Of a stretch of 51,128 nucleotides of DNA, positions 17,437 through 28,100 are shown piece after piece. Each line of letters begins with the position of its first letter. Position 1 is the first letter of the stretch. The stretch covers positions 1-51,128 of the forward strand of contig NZ_JAPAAF010000032.1 of NCBI RefSeq assembly GCF_025907915.1. The letters run 5' to 3'. The translations under genes were made by a program, and so were the position numbers. Source of the DNA: Gaoshiqia sediminis. Lineage in GTDB: Bacteria; Bacteroidota; Bacteroidia; Bacteroidales; Prolixibacteraceae. The notes under the pieces are model-generated. The model was not told where the DNA came from, made no database searches, and saw nothing but the letters and a program-made list of their open reading frames with translations.

Positions 17437-17478
17437 GGCATTGCCATCCCATCAAAGCTTCAATGCCAGATGGGATGG
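17437..17478. repeat. Interleaved inverted repeats between the surface lipoprotein and GH2
   Basis: Two perfect inverted pairs overlap in A-B-A'-B' order: GGCATTG (17437-17443) with CAATGCC (17461-17467), and CCATCCCATC (17444-17453) with GATGGGATGG (17469-17478). Since the first arms are adjacent, both stems cannot easily form at once, so the RNA would choose between a 7-bp and a 10-bp hairpin. The element lies in the 172-bp gap after the lipoprotein stop. No U-tract follows on the minus strand, so a simple terminator is not indicated; mRNA stabilisation, processing or a switch are possible. Confidence 0.5.
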
Positions 17479-17517
17479 TCATTCTATTTTTATTGTTAAT
17501 CTATTATTTGTATCCTG

Positions 17518-18441
17518 TTAGAAACCTCTCCATTCGTTCACCCCCTGCCCATCGGCCTGGATATCGCGAATGCGATTTCTGAACACCATTGTATCGGTTG
17601 CGAAACAATCATAAGTTCCGTCATTGTATTGGTAGCTCAGGTAAAAAGTTTTTGAAGCTTCATCATATACAGAACTGCCGTCAGGGGAAATTTCAATGGC
17701 TGATCCCTGTCCGGTAGTTACGATTACGCTTCCACCACCCAGGGTGGGAACTTCCACATTAAACGAAAACTTTCCGGATGCAGGATCCTTACTTCCCGCA
17801 GTTCCGTCTGGGATTACTTTCATCATATTCGGCCCCACGGTTTCCAACTCGCGGACGCTTTCCGAAATGGTGGAAGTATTTTCATAAACAAGCGTATCTA
17901 CCGCTACCCCGCTTGATTTCCGGATTGTTTGCCCCGAATAATTATAATTGCCATGTTGTTTGGCCCAATAGCTAACTGATATTACCATATAATCTTTTGC
18001 TGTATTAATGGAATCGACATCCGTTGAACTGATTAAGCGAAAAGGAATGACATACTCACCAGTCAGTGATTTCGGATCAGCTAAGAAAGCAGTAGAGTCA
18101 ATTTCAATCTCCACATATCCCTGTTCTTCACCTTTGGGAACCACAAATTGGGAAGTACCCGACAGCGTGTAATAATTTGCAGGCATCATGGTTTTTGAGG
18201 GATCCAGAATAACTGAAGGATCGATGTCATACTGAACAACCCGGTCTTGATCATTGTTAATCAATCCGGAAAACATGATTCCGGCTTTCAGGTCCAGGCC
18301 TTCGCCAACCACAATGTTTCGGTTATACTCCTGATTATAAAAATATACTGATGTCGTCCCGTAGGAAATCACTTCTTCCTCAAATCCGCATGAACCCAGG
18401 ATCGATGACAGGATCAGTAATATGAATATATTTTTTCTCAT
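17518..18441 (-). CDS. SusE-position surface glycan-binding lipoprotein (DUF1735 plus DUF4361-like)
   Basis: 307 residues. The lipoprotein signal ends in LGSC18, and the mature end reads CGFEEEV; acidic residues just after the Cys are the Bacteroidota lipoprotein export signal for the cell surface. The first half (about 30-150) has the Ig-like DUF1735 look (VYFYNQEYNRNIVVGEG, NYYTLSG, VPKGEEQGYVEIEID, YVIPFRL). The second half is a beta-rich domain ending in a Trp-Arg-Gly-Phe tail, as in DUF4361 proteins. Such proteins bind the target glycan beside SusCD and are not enzymes. It is 24 bp downstream of SusD-B. Only one such protein serves two SusCD pairs here. Confidence 0.85.
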   Translation of the reverse strand: MRKNIFILLILSSILGSCGFEEEVISYGTTSVYFYNQEYNRNIVVGEGLDLKAGIMFSGLINNDQDRVVQYDIDPSVILDPSKTMMPANYYTLSGTSQFVVPKGEEQGYVEIEIDSTAFLADPKSLTGEYVIPFRLISSTDVDSINTAKDYMVISVSYWAKQHGNYNYSGQTIRKSSGVAVDTLVYENTSTISESVRELETVGPNMMKVIPDGTAGSKDPASGKFSFNVEVPTLGGGSVIVTTGQGSAIEISPDGSSVYDEASKTFYLSYQYNDGTYDCFATDTMVFRNRIRDIQADGQGVNEWRGF

Positions 18442-18465
18442 TTCTGTATCATTTAATAGTTGTAA

Positions 18466-20235
18466 TTATTCCCATCCTTTATTCTGAACCAGTAAAGGAG
18501 CATTAAAAAGTTCGTCGTAAGGAAGCGGCATGTAAATGGAGTTAAACAATCGTTTTTCTAACTGTACATCCATGTCGTAGCTATTGTTTCCATTAGCATC
18601 TTTAGTAATCTTAACCCCGTTTACCACGGTATTAATCCCTGTCAGATCTTCCGTACTTTCCCATCTTCTGATATCCCAGAAATAGTGTCCTTCGAAACTC
18701 AGTTCCAGTCTTCTTTCATTATGAATAAGTTCTCTGAAAAGATTTTCGTCATTAACTGCAACCGTATTCATATAATCATTTCCTGAGCCATCGCGCTTAT
18801 GGATCCGTGTAATGACCGATACGGCATTAAACCCGTAAGCCATCGGGTCGCCTGTAGGTCCCCATGCTTCAAATGCCGCTTCAGCAAAATTGAGGTACAA
18901 TTCAGGTGATCCTAAATGAATAGCAGCCCGTGCAGTTCCGGTTAACTGTCCCGGGATAAGTCTTACACTTCCGTATTTCAGCAACTTTTTCAGGTAATAG
19001 CCTGATCGGGAAGTGTTGATCGAAGGATTAAACGCATCTACACCACCTTCAAACGTTTCAATGGTGTGGTAATTTGACGGCCCCATCGTTGTTTCATTGA
19101 CTGCGACAAACAAATTGAGCCTCGGATCGCGGTTTGTATAAGGGTCACTGTTCGCATATAAAGCACTTTCACTGATCGGATATCCTGCCTTATCAGGAAA
19201 TGCATCCACAAAGTTCTGTGATGGATTTACACGTCCGCTTCCGTACATCGATGGCGGATAATTGTTATTTTCCAACTCTCGGTTACCGCTTTGCACATTT
19301 CCGCGCAAAAAGATATCGCGAATATTATACGCTTTGTTATTCAGCTGGTTGAAGTAGTAATTATCGATTGTCGGAAGATCTTTCAATCCGCCGATAGCCG
19401 TAAGTGCATCGCCTGCCGCAATAGCTGCTTTTTCCCATTTTGTTATATCATTATCTGGATTAAATGCCGGGCTTGCACCGTATAGCAGAACTCTCGCTTT
19501 TAAAGCCATGGCTGCAATGCCATTGGCACGCCCATTCATGGTTGCCCCCAAAACAGCATTGGTCCCCTTGTATTCGACAGGAAGATATTTAATCGCGCTA
19601 TCGCAATCACTACTGATTTGATCCACACATTCCTGGTACGTATTTCTCGGAAGGTTCAGGTTGTCTTCAATATATAATACATCGGTTACAATCGGTACTC
19701 CCAGAAACTCACCCGAGGTGGCTTTTCCCCCGTACCGTCTGAGGAGATCGGCTTCATAATAGGCGCGCAGGAAATAGGCCTCGCCCAGCATCCGGTAGAA
19801 GGTATTGATATTATCAATACTGTCGGCTTCAGTTCCCAGTCGTACAAATCGAACCGGCGTCAGAAACGGTTTTGTTCCGGTAGTGTCCAATACCATTTTA
19901 TCCAGAAATTGATTAATCCTTCGGATCTGACGGTAAGCGTTTACCCAGTTCGATTCCGGGTTCATATTTGGCCGAAGAGCACCAGTTCCCATTTTAAAAA
20001 AGTCGGAACTGTAGTCATTGGTCACTGCATTGTCTGTTGCACAATCCAACATGTAATCGTAAACATCCGGCAGGCTGCCATATACCGTATTCAGCACACC
20101 GTTGAAGTACGCATCATTCCCAAAAACCTGTTCTTCGGTTAAGGACCCGTCCAACGAAGGATCCAGATATTCAGAACATCCAAATCCCATCGCCAGTATC
20201 AGGAATAATATATTGTATTTGAATATTTTTTTCAT
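18466..20235 (-). CDS. SusD-B: SusD/RagB-family glycan-binding lipoprotein
   Basis: 589 residues from the ATG at 20235, which gives a short clean lipoprotein signal (MGFGC20 then SEYLD); an ATG eight codons further up (20259) is also possible. The family pattern is clear: SEYLDPSLDG and LTEEQVF near the start, the helical TPR-like core with LGEAYFLRAYYEADLLRRYGG, then ELIHNERRLELSFEGHYFWDIRRW and a C-terminal YMPLPYDELFNAP...NKGWE. SusD forms the lid over the SusC barrel at the outer surface and captures the oligosaccharide. It sits between SusC-B (27 bp upstream) and the SusE-position protein. Its ligand is unknown, presumably a sulfated oligosaccharide. Confidence 0.95.
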   Translation of the reverse strand: MKKIFKYNILFLILAMGFGCSEYLDPSLDGSLTEEQVFGNDAYFNGVLNTVYGSLPDVYDYMLDCATDNAVTNDYSSDFFKMGTGALRPNMNPESNWVNAYRQIRRINQFLDKMVLDTTGTKPFLTPVRFVRLGTEADSIDNINTFYRMLGEAYFLRAYYEADLLRRYGGKATSGEFLGVPIVTDVLYIEDNLNLPRNTYQECVDQISSDCDSAIKYLPVEYKGTNAVLGATMNGRANGIAAMALKARVLLYGASPAFNPDNDITKWEKAAIAAGDALTAIGGLKDLPTIDNYYFNQLNNKAYNIRDIFLRGNVQSGNRELENNNYPPSMYGSGRVNPSQNFVDAFPDKAGYPISESALYANSDPYTNRDPRLNLFVAVNETTMGPSNYHTIETFEGGVDAFNPSINTSRSGYYLKKLLKYGSVRLIPGQLTGTARAAIHLGSPELYLNFAEAAFEAWGPTGDPMAYGFNAVSVITRIHKRDGSGNDYMNTVAVNDENLFRELIHNERRLELSFEGHYFWDIRRWESTEDLTGINTVVNGVKITKDANGNNSYDMDVQLEKRLFNSIYMPLPYDELFNAPLLVQNKGWE

Positions 20236-20262
20236 TTTTGATGATTTTATTTGGTTCATGAT

Positions 20263-23200
20263 CTAGAATGAAACTGAAATTCCTGCTGAAAGTGTAGTAC
20301 ACAATGGGAAGTTCCCAATACCAGCATCCAGGTTTTCAGGATCCAGGTCTTTAATTTTCGACAAAGTCAACAGATTATACCCCCTTGCAAAAACCTTGAT
20401 ATCGTTCACGCTAAAACGTTGAGTAAGCGTGTGTGGCAAAGTATATCCCAGTTCAACATTCCGAAGTTTCAAAAAGGCGCTGTTGACAATCCAATAGGTT
20501 GAGCTTACGAAATTGTTTTCCGTTGCCAAGGCAGAAAGCTTCGGATGAGCATTACCATTGGGCAAACCGTTAACTACTACGTTTGAATACTTTCGGTTAC
20601 CGTAAACCTGGTAATATTGGGTATTGAGCAACCGATTGTATTTACCGTATCCCATTGCTAAAACACTCAGGTTAAATCCTTTGAATTTAAGATCCAGATT
20701 TATTCCGAATTGAAGACGAGGACTTGAATTCCCAATTTCTACCCTGTCACGCTCATCCACGTAGCCATCACCGTTATTATCAGCATATTTAATATCACCT
20801 GGGCGAACCGGCCCAAACATTTGTAGTGGTGACTGGTCGATGTCGGCCTGATCATTGAAAACGCCAATTGTTTCAAGTCCCATAATCGCATCAACCGGGC
20901 GGCCTTGAGTGATTAAACCACCAAAAGCATCTGCCGGATAATCTGGTTCACCATCGGCAATGCGATTTGAAATCCCATAGGTCATATTTGCTCCCAGATT
21001 TAATTCCAGATCTCCAAAATACCGGTTGTACCAAAGTTCGCCTTCGAATCCTTTCAACCCGAATTTCTTGAAGTTCCGGAATGCGAGTGCCTCGTTCTTG
21101 CCGATAACACCAGGAGTAATATTTCCACCATCACCGATAAAACCATCGTTTATATTATCGAAATACCCCAGGCTTATGCGAGTTGATCTGTTAAATAATA
21201 CCGCATCAATACCGGCGTTGAATTCATAGCTCTTTTGAAAACCAATATTGGGATTTCCGGTTTTGTCGAGCGATACCAGGTAATTCTCGCCATCCAAATT
21301 AATCGTACCATTTTGTCTCCAAACATCCTGAAATAAATGAGTAGAGAAACCACCCTCTGCCGTATAGGTTGTTGAACCAAGGATCCCGTAAGAGACCCGT
21401 AACTTCAACATGTCAATCGATTTGGCCCCGGAAAGAAAACTCTCCTCTGACAAAATCCAACCGGCACCAAAAGCAGGGAAGTAGCCATACCGGTTATCTT
21501 TTGAGAACGAAGTAACACCAACCCGGTTGATATTTGCTTCAAGGATGTATTTATCAGCGATCATATCGCTAACATGCAGGCCCAGGTTTTGCCGGCGCGG
21601 ATCTTCATGAACATTCCGGATTTCGTTCCGTGACTGATAAAAGTTCAGTATTCCTTTGATATCATGGCTCCCGAAAGTTCTGTCGTAAGTTGAAGTTACA
21701 TTTAATGCATAATTCCGTCGAACCTCTGCATTTGACCGGGACTGACTGGTGGCCTCCGTGGTTGTTCCCCACTGGTTGAACGTTACCTCTCCGGTAGCCG
21801 TATTATAAACAGGCTCATAAACCGAGAATGTGGCCCCTTTGGTTGCCGTTTCCACATTGTACACATCAAATGAAACGAAAGGCTTCACTTTCAATCCTTT
21901 TACCCATTTATTAAAATCAAAAGTCAAACCAAGGTCAGACTGAATGTATGTATATCTGCGTTCGGCATAGCCTTGTCCTGTCAACAATCCGTAAGGATTG
22001 TTTTGTTTTTCAGCAGTACCGCCTATAACATATTCCTGATCCGGCAAACCAACCATCTCCCCCGGAATTAATATCGGATATTCGTTCGGGCGATGTGCTG
22101 CCAGCGGGGCAAAGAAATTCTGGGTGGAAATGTTTGGCCATTCCTTCACTTGGGAAGCCCCGTTAAACCCGGCGCTAACCCGAATAAAGTCCATCACATC
22201 CATATCAATGGATGTTCTGACGGTAAAAATATCATCAGCATTCGGATAGTCAGTATGTTTTTCCAAACCGCCATTTCCCTGGTAACCAATGTGAGCAAAA
22301 TAGCGCGATTTCTCATTCCCACCCTGTAATTGAGTATTGATACGAGTCATGTTATAAGTTTCATTCAGGAATTCCTTATAGTAATCGACATCAGGGTACA
22401 AAATTGGATCGGTATGATTTTTATAGGCATCGAGAGCGGTCTGATCGTACAAAGGGGCATAGCCATCGTTTGCAAGTGCCTGGTTATAGTAAGTTGCATA
22501 ATTATACGAGTCGAGGAACTTGGGCAAACGTGTTGGAGTTTGGACGCCGTGTTCGACATTCACCCGAACACTGTTCTCGTAGGCTTTTCCCCTTTTTGTG
22601 GTAATCAGCAAAATACCGTTGGCCTGTAACCCGCCGTACAGTGATTTCATCGTGGCATCTTTCAACAGCTCCACGCTTTCAATAACCTCAGGTTCAATAT
22701 ATTCCAAGGTACGCTCAACACCGTCAACAATCGTTATGTAATCACCCCATCCCCCACGCACAAACATGGTATGGTTTGTCCATCCCGGAACCTGGGTATT
22801 CTGCAACTGGAACAATCCATTCAGCCTTCCACCCAAGGTACTTTGAATAGACAAGGCAGGCGTATTTTCCAGTTGTTCACCTTTCACAACAGAATACGCA
22901 CCCACACTTCTACGTTCAGAAGTCGTGCCGAATGGCAGCATGATTTGGTTATTTTCACCGTTCAATGCCTTTTCCTGAACCAAAACAATCTTTCCATCTT
23001 TCAACGATTCATCTGTAGAAGTGATTGTCTTTGACTCATAACCGTCAGCCTTGATAACCAACATGTCATCAGTTGAAGTTTTAAATTCAAAAGAACCATC
23101 AGCTGTCGCATTGGCATACATCCTTGATTTGGAAGAATATACCCGGGCACCTTGAACAGGATTACCTGCTTCGTCAACAATTTTTGACTCCAAAGAGACT

Positions 23201-23310
23201 TTAATAGTCTTGGTTTTTTTATTCGTGTTCTGTGCAGACAAGTCCAGCCCCTGAACCAGTAACAGGAACAAACTACAGAATACGACAAGTATATTTTTAT
23301 ATAAATTCAT
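20263..23310 (-). CDS. SusC-B: TonB-dependent outer-membrane transporter, divergent plug region
   Basis: 1015 residues with a signal peptide (about 1-26, cut at LSA-QN). A carboxypeptidase-D regulatory-like domain (about 37-112) is followed by the plug (about 130-240, with VRGGWGDYITIVDGVE, IESVELLKDATMKSLYGG and GILLITTKRG) and the 22-strand barrel ending in SAGISVSF. It imports glycans in a TonB-dependent way with SusD-B. It is unusual: the EVVVVGYG-like segment that normally precedes the plug is missing, replaced by a stretch with NNQIMLPFGTTSERRSVGAYS, and the plug is a divergent type. It starts 28 bp after SusD-A, so both pairs are probably on one message. The regulatory role of the N-terminal domain is unproven. 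Confidence 0.94.
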   Translation of the reverse strand: MNLYKNILVVFCSLFLLLVQGLDLSAQNTNKKTKTIKVSLESKIVDEAGNPVQGARVYSSKSRMYANATADGSFEFKTSTDDMLVIKADGYESKTITSTDESLKDGKIVLVQEKALNGENNQIMLPFGTTSERRSVGAYSVVKGEQLENTPALSIQSTLGGRLNGLFQLQNTQVPGWTNHTMFVRGGWGDYITIVDGVERTLEYIEPEVIESVELLKDATMKSLYGGLQANGILLITTKRGKAYENSVRVNVEHGVQTPTRLPKFLDSYNYATYYNQALANDGYAPLYDQTALDAYKNHTDPILYPDVDYYKEFLNETYNMTRINTQLQGGNEKSRYFAHIGYQGNGGLEKHTDYPNADDIFTVRTSIDMDVMDFIRVSAGFNGASQVKEWPNISTQNFFAPLAAHRPNEYPILIPGEMVGLPDQEYVIGGTAEKQNNPYGLLTGQGYAERRYTYIQSDLGLTFDFNKWVKGLKVKPFVSFDVYNVETATKGATFSVYEPVYNTATGEVTFNQWGTTTEATSQSRSNAEVRRNYALNVTSTYDRTFGSHDIKGILNFYQSRNEIRNVHEDPRRQNLGLHVSDMIADKYILEANINRVGVTSFSKDNRYGYFPAFGAGWILSEESFLSGAKSIDMLKLRVSYGILGSTTYTAEGGFSTHLFQDVWRQNGTINLDGENYLVSLDKTGNPNIGFQKSYEFNAGIDAVLFNRSTRISLGYFDNINDGFIGDGGNITPGVIGKNEALAFRNFKKFGLKGFEGELWYNRYFGDLELNLGANMTYGISNRIADGEPDYPADAFGGLITQGRPVDAIMGLETIGVFNDQADIDQSPLQMFGPVRPGDIKYADNNGDGYVDERDRVEIGNSSPRLQFGINLDLKFKGFNLSVLAMGYGKYNRLLNTQYYQVYGNRKYSNVVVNGLPNGNAHPKLSALATENNFVSSTYWIVNSAFLKLRNVELGYTLPHTLTQRFSVNDIKVFARGYNLLTLSKIKDLDPENLDAGIGNFPLCTTLSAGISVSF

Positions 23311-23338
23311 ATCTCTTCAATTTGTATGGTTTAGAATA

Positions 23339-25087
23339 TTACCACCCCGGGTTTTGTAAAAAATTGGGGCCAATGTTGGTATCATCGAGTTTGATAACAA
23401 ACAGATAATGCTTTTCCTCAAAAACCCGTTGCTGGTAAAGCATTGGCGTATAACGGAATCCAGTTGGGCACTCGGCACTTACAGCTACTTTTGCAATATC
23501 CATTTTCCACATGTCCCTGTTCTCAGGTAAATGGGCAATATGCCATCTGCGAATGTCAAACAACCGGTTATCTTCGAAACACAACTCTACCCTTCTTTCA
23601 TTTCTTACCCTTTCCCTAAAGGCATCTTTGGATAAGAATTTGGAAGCGATATTAGGCATCAGCGCCCGGTTCCGGACTACATTTAATGCCTCTTCAGCTG
23701 AATATCTGCATGCTGTATTGAGTTGGGCCGGCGTTCCCCAGGCTTCGTTGGCAGCTTCGGCAAACAGCAGGTACAACTCCGACATCCGAATCTCCGGATA
23801 ATGCATATCCAGGTTGGCATTGAAAGTCCGTCCCATCCATTTATTGTTGTAATAGCCGGTTTTGGTATATCCCATACTTACCTGACCGTCAGAATAAACC
23901 AGAGACAGCGAACCAAGCGTGGCCGGCGTTTTGGTTTCGTCCCTGTCATAAATCTGCATCTTTCTACCCATCACTGTTTGTTGATTGGTGATGATCGATT
24001 CGGCAAAACGAGGGTCCCTGCCTGCATAAGGATCCTGGGGATTGTACCCCGACGCAGGATCATTGATCGGAAGGCCGGTTGCCTGCATTTCAAAACAATC
24101 GACCAACAATTGGTTGGGAGCAGTTGCATATTGTCCGGAAAGCTGGCCCGGCGGACGATAGCGTTGTTTATAGGAATTGGAACCCCAGGTGTGATCAGAG
24201 CGACGGCCATACAAGATTTCTTTTGTATAGACTTCCTCTTCGTTTTCCTTAAAAATGTAGTAGTATTTGTCCATCGGGACCAATCCGTATCCATTATCTT
24301 CAGCGACCTTTATTGCCTCATCGGCAGCCAAAGCGGCATCGTCCCAAAGATCGGTAAAGGCTCCCGGTTGCATGGCAGCAAACTCACTCGCTGCATAAAC
24401 CAACGCTTTGGCTTTGTAGCCAAGCGCGGCAACCTGGGTTGGCCTGCCCCAATCACTTTCGGGAATAACCGGTTTCAAATACATGGCGGCGCTATCGAGA
24501 TCTGCAGCGGCCAGCAACATGGTTTCCTGATACGATAGTCTTGGAACATCCATGTTCTCGTCTGCTGAAATTGGTTTATAAAAATAGGGCATTCCTCCCC
24601 AGCGACGCACCAATTCGAAATAGGCATATCCCCTGAAATAATAACTGGTACCAAGAATGACATTTCTCGATGATATACTTCCTGGATAAAAATCAATATT
24701 CCGGATACAAATATTCGCGACGCGGATCTGGTTCCAAATTCTGGACCAAGTATCATTGTTGCACATCACAGCGTTGCCATTTGTCCTCATGGGATAAAAA
24801 TCACCGGCAGCAGCCTGAACCGAGGGAACCCCCGTCCAGTTAGGCCCGGAAATCGAATTATCGGAAACATCATCAAAGTCGCCAAGCGGCCGGACATCGT
24901 TCCGATGGCGCTTTAACAAGGGTGTAACGACAAGTTTATCGTTGAAATTTTTAAAGTTGACCGAATCCAGAAAAACATCTTCAAAATCGTATCCTTCGGA
25001 CTCCTCCATCTTATCCAGGTAATCACTCTCGCAGGAAGAAATGAATGCGACCAGGATAATGAAAAATAGTATGTTATATATCTTCAT
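23339..25087 (-). CDS. SusD-A: SusD/RagB-family glycan-binding lipoprotein
   Basis: 582 residues with a lipoprotein signal ISSC19 followed by ESDYLD, an acidic surface-export tail. Family marks: SYYFRGYAYFELVRRWGG in the TPR core, RVRNERRVELCFEDNRLFDIRRW, and a C-terminal IGPNFLQNPGW. It is 18 bp downstream of SusC-A, its expected partner. It is only distantly similar to SusD-B (the N-terminal MEESEGYDFEDVF segment has no counterpart there), so the two pairs probably bind different oligosaccharides, or the same polymer in differently sulfated form. Located on the outer face of the outer membrane; no catalysis. Confidence 0.95.
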   Translation of the reverse strand: MKIYNILFFIILVAFISSCESDYLDKMEESEGYDFEDVFLDSVNFKNFNDKLVVTPLLKRHRNDVRPLGDFDDVSDNSISGPNWTGVPSVQAAAGDFYPMRTNGNAVMCNNDTWSRIWNQIRVANICIRNIDFYPGSISSRNVILGTSYYFRGYAYFELVRRWGGMPYFYKPISADENMDVPRLSYQETMLLAAADLDSAAMYLKPVIPESDWGRPTQVAALGYKAKALVYAASEFAAMQPGAFTDLWDDAALAADEAIKVAEDNGYGLVPMDKYYYIFKENEEEVYTKEILYGRRSDHTWGSNSYKQRYRPPGQLSGQYATAPNQLLVDCFEMQATGLPINDPASGYNPQDPYAGRDPRFAESIITNQQTVMGRKMQIYDRDETKTPATLGSLSLVYSDGQVSMGYTKTGYYNNKWMGRTFNANLDMHYPEIRMSELYLLFAEAANEAWGTPAQLNTACRYSAEEALNVVRNRALMPNIASKFLSKDAFRERVRNERRVELCFEDNRLFDIRRWHIAHLPENRDMWKMDIAKVAVSAECPTGFRYTPMLYQQRVFEEKHYLFVIKLDDTNIGPNFLQNPGW

Positions 25088-25105
25088 ATCGTACAGTTTT
25101 ATTGA

Positions 25106-28100
25106 TTAAAATGTTACTTGTAACCCCAGTGTAATCCTACGGATTAACGGATAATAACCAAATGTCAGGTTTCCGTTGCCGGCATCCGTTCCTTCGGGGT
25201 CACCGATTGGGTAATCCGGCGCCCAGGTGATTAAGTTATTTCCCTGCAGGTAAACCCGGCACTGCCCCATTTTATATCTTGAAATGAGGTCTTTGGGAAC
25301 AGAGTAACCAATTTGCGCAGTTTTTAATCGAAGGTAAGAAGCATCTCGTATGCTGGTTGTTGTATTCGTGCCATCGCTGATGTTATTCTGTACCCGGTTG
25401 GCATCCATGTGCAAAGCAGGATATCTCGCATTGGTATTGTCCGGGGTCCAGTAATCGCTTTGGTAATCGAAATACTGGTTTGCCAGGCGGTGCAAAGGCC
25501 ATAGGAAAGCATCAACCATGGTTCTCGAGGTTTTTTCCGCTCCCTGGAAGGTAAAATCAAAATCGAAGTTTTTCCAGGTTAGCCCGGCCGAAAAGTTATA
25601 AAAATACAGCGGGTAAGAACCTGCATAGCCCATGGGCACCTGGTCGTTCGTATCAATATTGCCATCACCATTGAAATCCCGATAAACAACATCGCCAAGG
25701 CCAACAATGCCACTTCCGTAACGCGGAACTGCGGCTCTTTCATCCACATTGTCAATATAGCCTGTGGTTACATAACCGAAAAGCTGATCAATCCGGCGTC
25801 CGGCCATTTTCTGGTATTCCGGTTTATAATAGGGTTCATCCCTGAAAATAATGCGGTTATCGCTAAAACTTACGCCGGCTTTTGCCCAGTACCATAACCC
25901 GTCGCGTGTGCCATTCGTGAATTTCACTTCGATTTCATAACCTTTGGTTTCGGTGGCTCCCAGGTTTTGCTGTTTTGCGCTCACACCAAACCAGTCGGGA
26001 AGAGACAAACGGCTCAAAAGGATATGGTCGCGGTTTTCTTTAAAAAAGTCCATGGTCAGCAAAAACATGTTATTTTTAAAAAAACCCAGTTCAATGCCAA
26101 GATCTTTCTTGATAGCCCGTTCCCAGGTAGCATTTTCGTTTGCCACCGCGCCTTCAACAATCGGTCTTAGGCTTGTTCCTGGGTTATCGGCCGTTCCTGG
26201 TTTATATTCGTCCTGGTTGGTTGTTCCGTTTGCATAACTGGATGTGTACAGCCATCGCTGTCCCCCGGCATTGTCGCTACCAACCTCGCCATAAGAGTAT
26301 TTGATTTTGGCCCGGTTAATTACTGGTTGCAGTTTTTCCATAAATTTTTCCTGGTGCAGGTTCCAACCCAAGGCATAGGACGGGAAAAAACCATAGCGGT
26401 TTTTCGGAGCAAACTGCTCGGATCCGTTTAGCCCCAGATTAACTTCGGCCAAATACTTGGTTTTATAGTCATAGGTGATACGACCAACAATACCTTCTTC
26501 ATAATGAGGGAAATCAACATCGCTTTGCCAGGTACGCCGCTGCCCGAGGAAAAGAGCAGAGACATTGTGGTCATTAAATGTACGGGCATAGCTTACTGAA
26601 GCCTCGTAATACCAGCTTCGAAACGGGTTACTGGTAATATCCTCACTACCGGGAGAAATGGGCAACTCGGCGCCTTCTCCATCGGTGTTATCGCGTCCCT
26701 TAAATCGTTGCCATGTTCCGTCTGACAATAATTTGTAAGCAACTTTGTCAAAGTTATAGTTTTTCAAATATGCTTCATCGTGGTTAAAAGCGACCTTACC
26801 TTGCACTGACAAACCTTTTGTGATAAAATCCAGCTTTTGTTTCAGAACAAAAGTTGTCGTCAAACCGGTGGACTTTGTTTGTTTATATCCACTGTAATTT
26901 ATCGCGTTGTACGGGTTATTCGCATTGATCACCCCGGTACTTGCTGCTCTGTCTCCAGTTTCTTCGGGGTGAGCAGGATCGGGATATTGTTCTAACAGGG
27001 AAGCTGGATACTCGTTCGGGATCACCATTGGCCCTAGCATAAAAATCGGCCGGTAAGTCCGAATTGAGGCTGATTCATTGGGTTGATTTTTTATTCCGAC
27101 AAAACCACCTGCATTCATCGATAATACAGTTGACGGAGTAAGATCGAAATCCATGTTAACACGATAATTGTACCGGTTGTACTTAAAGGTAGGATCATAC
27201 TCGGGTTGTTTTACCGTTTTTAAAATATCGCCGTCGTATAAATAAGAAAAAGAAGCATAAATACGGGCATGTTTTGACCCACCGGAAATACTGACGTTAT
27301 GTTTTTGCGTAAAGCCAAAGTCCTTCACACATATTTCTTCCCAATCCGTGTTGGGATACAAATAGGGCATATCCTGTGTGCGGTAATGTTCCAGGATCTC
27401 ATCTGAAAGCAACAAGTTCCAGCTTCCGTCATTTCTGTAGGCTTCGTTCATGATTAGGGCAGTGTTATAACTGTTGTACATGTTTCTGCGGAGTAAGGGA
27501 TTTTTTAAGCCAAACTCAGAATTGAAGGTTAATTTGATGTCGCCTTCCTGGCCTCTTTTTGTCGTGATCAGGATTACACCGTTGGCCCCTTTCACCCCAA
27601 AAACGGCTGTAGCCGAGGCATCCTTCAACACGGACAAGGTTTCGATCTCGTTCGGGTCAATGTCATTAAAGTTACCTTCCACCCCATCGACCAATACCAG
27701 CGGACTATTACTGACCCACGATGATTTGCCCCGGATGAACACATCCGCGGCATCGCTTCCGGGTTCACCGTCCTTTTGAACAGTAAAAACCCCTTGTACT
27801 TGCCCGGTAAGCGCATTGGAAAGAGAAATGGTACTTGCTTTTTTCAGTGTTTCACCTTCAACCTGCGAAATAGCCGCAACTGAGCTCTCCTTTTTCTGGA
27901 CACCATAACCAACTATCACAACCTCCTCCATAGTCACGTCATCCGAAACCAAAACGATATTGATTACTCGTTGGTTCCCGACAATTACTTCCTGGCTTTT
28001 ATAACCAATAAAACTAAAAATTAATACATCGGTGGATTTGACATTCTTTAAAGTAAAGGAACCATCCATGTCACTAACGGTCCCGATCGTTGTTCCCTTT

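Noticed and set aside
23723-24538. A 271-codon plus-strand frame opposite SusD-A
   Set aside because: The SusD motifs on the minus strand explain the sequence; the plus frame has no domain and no start context.
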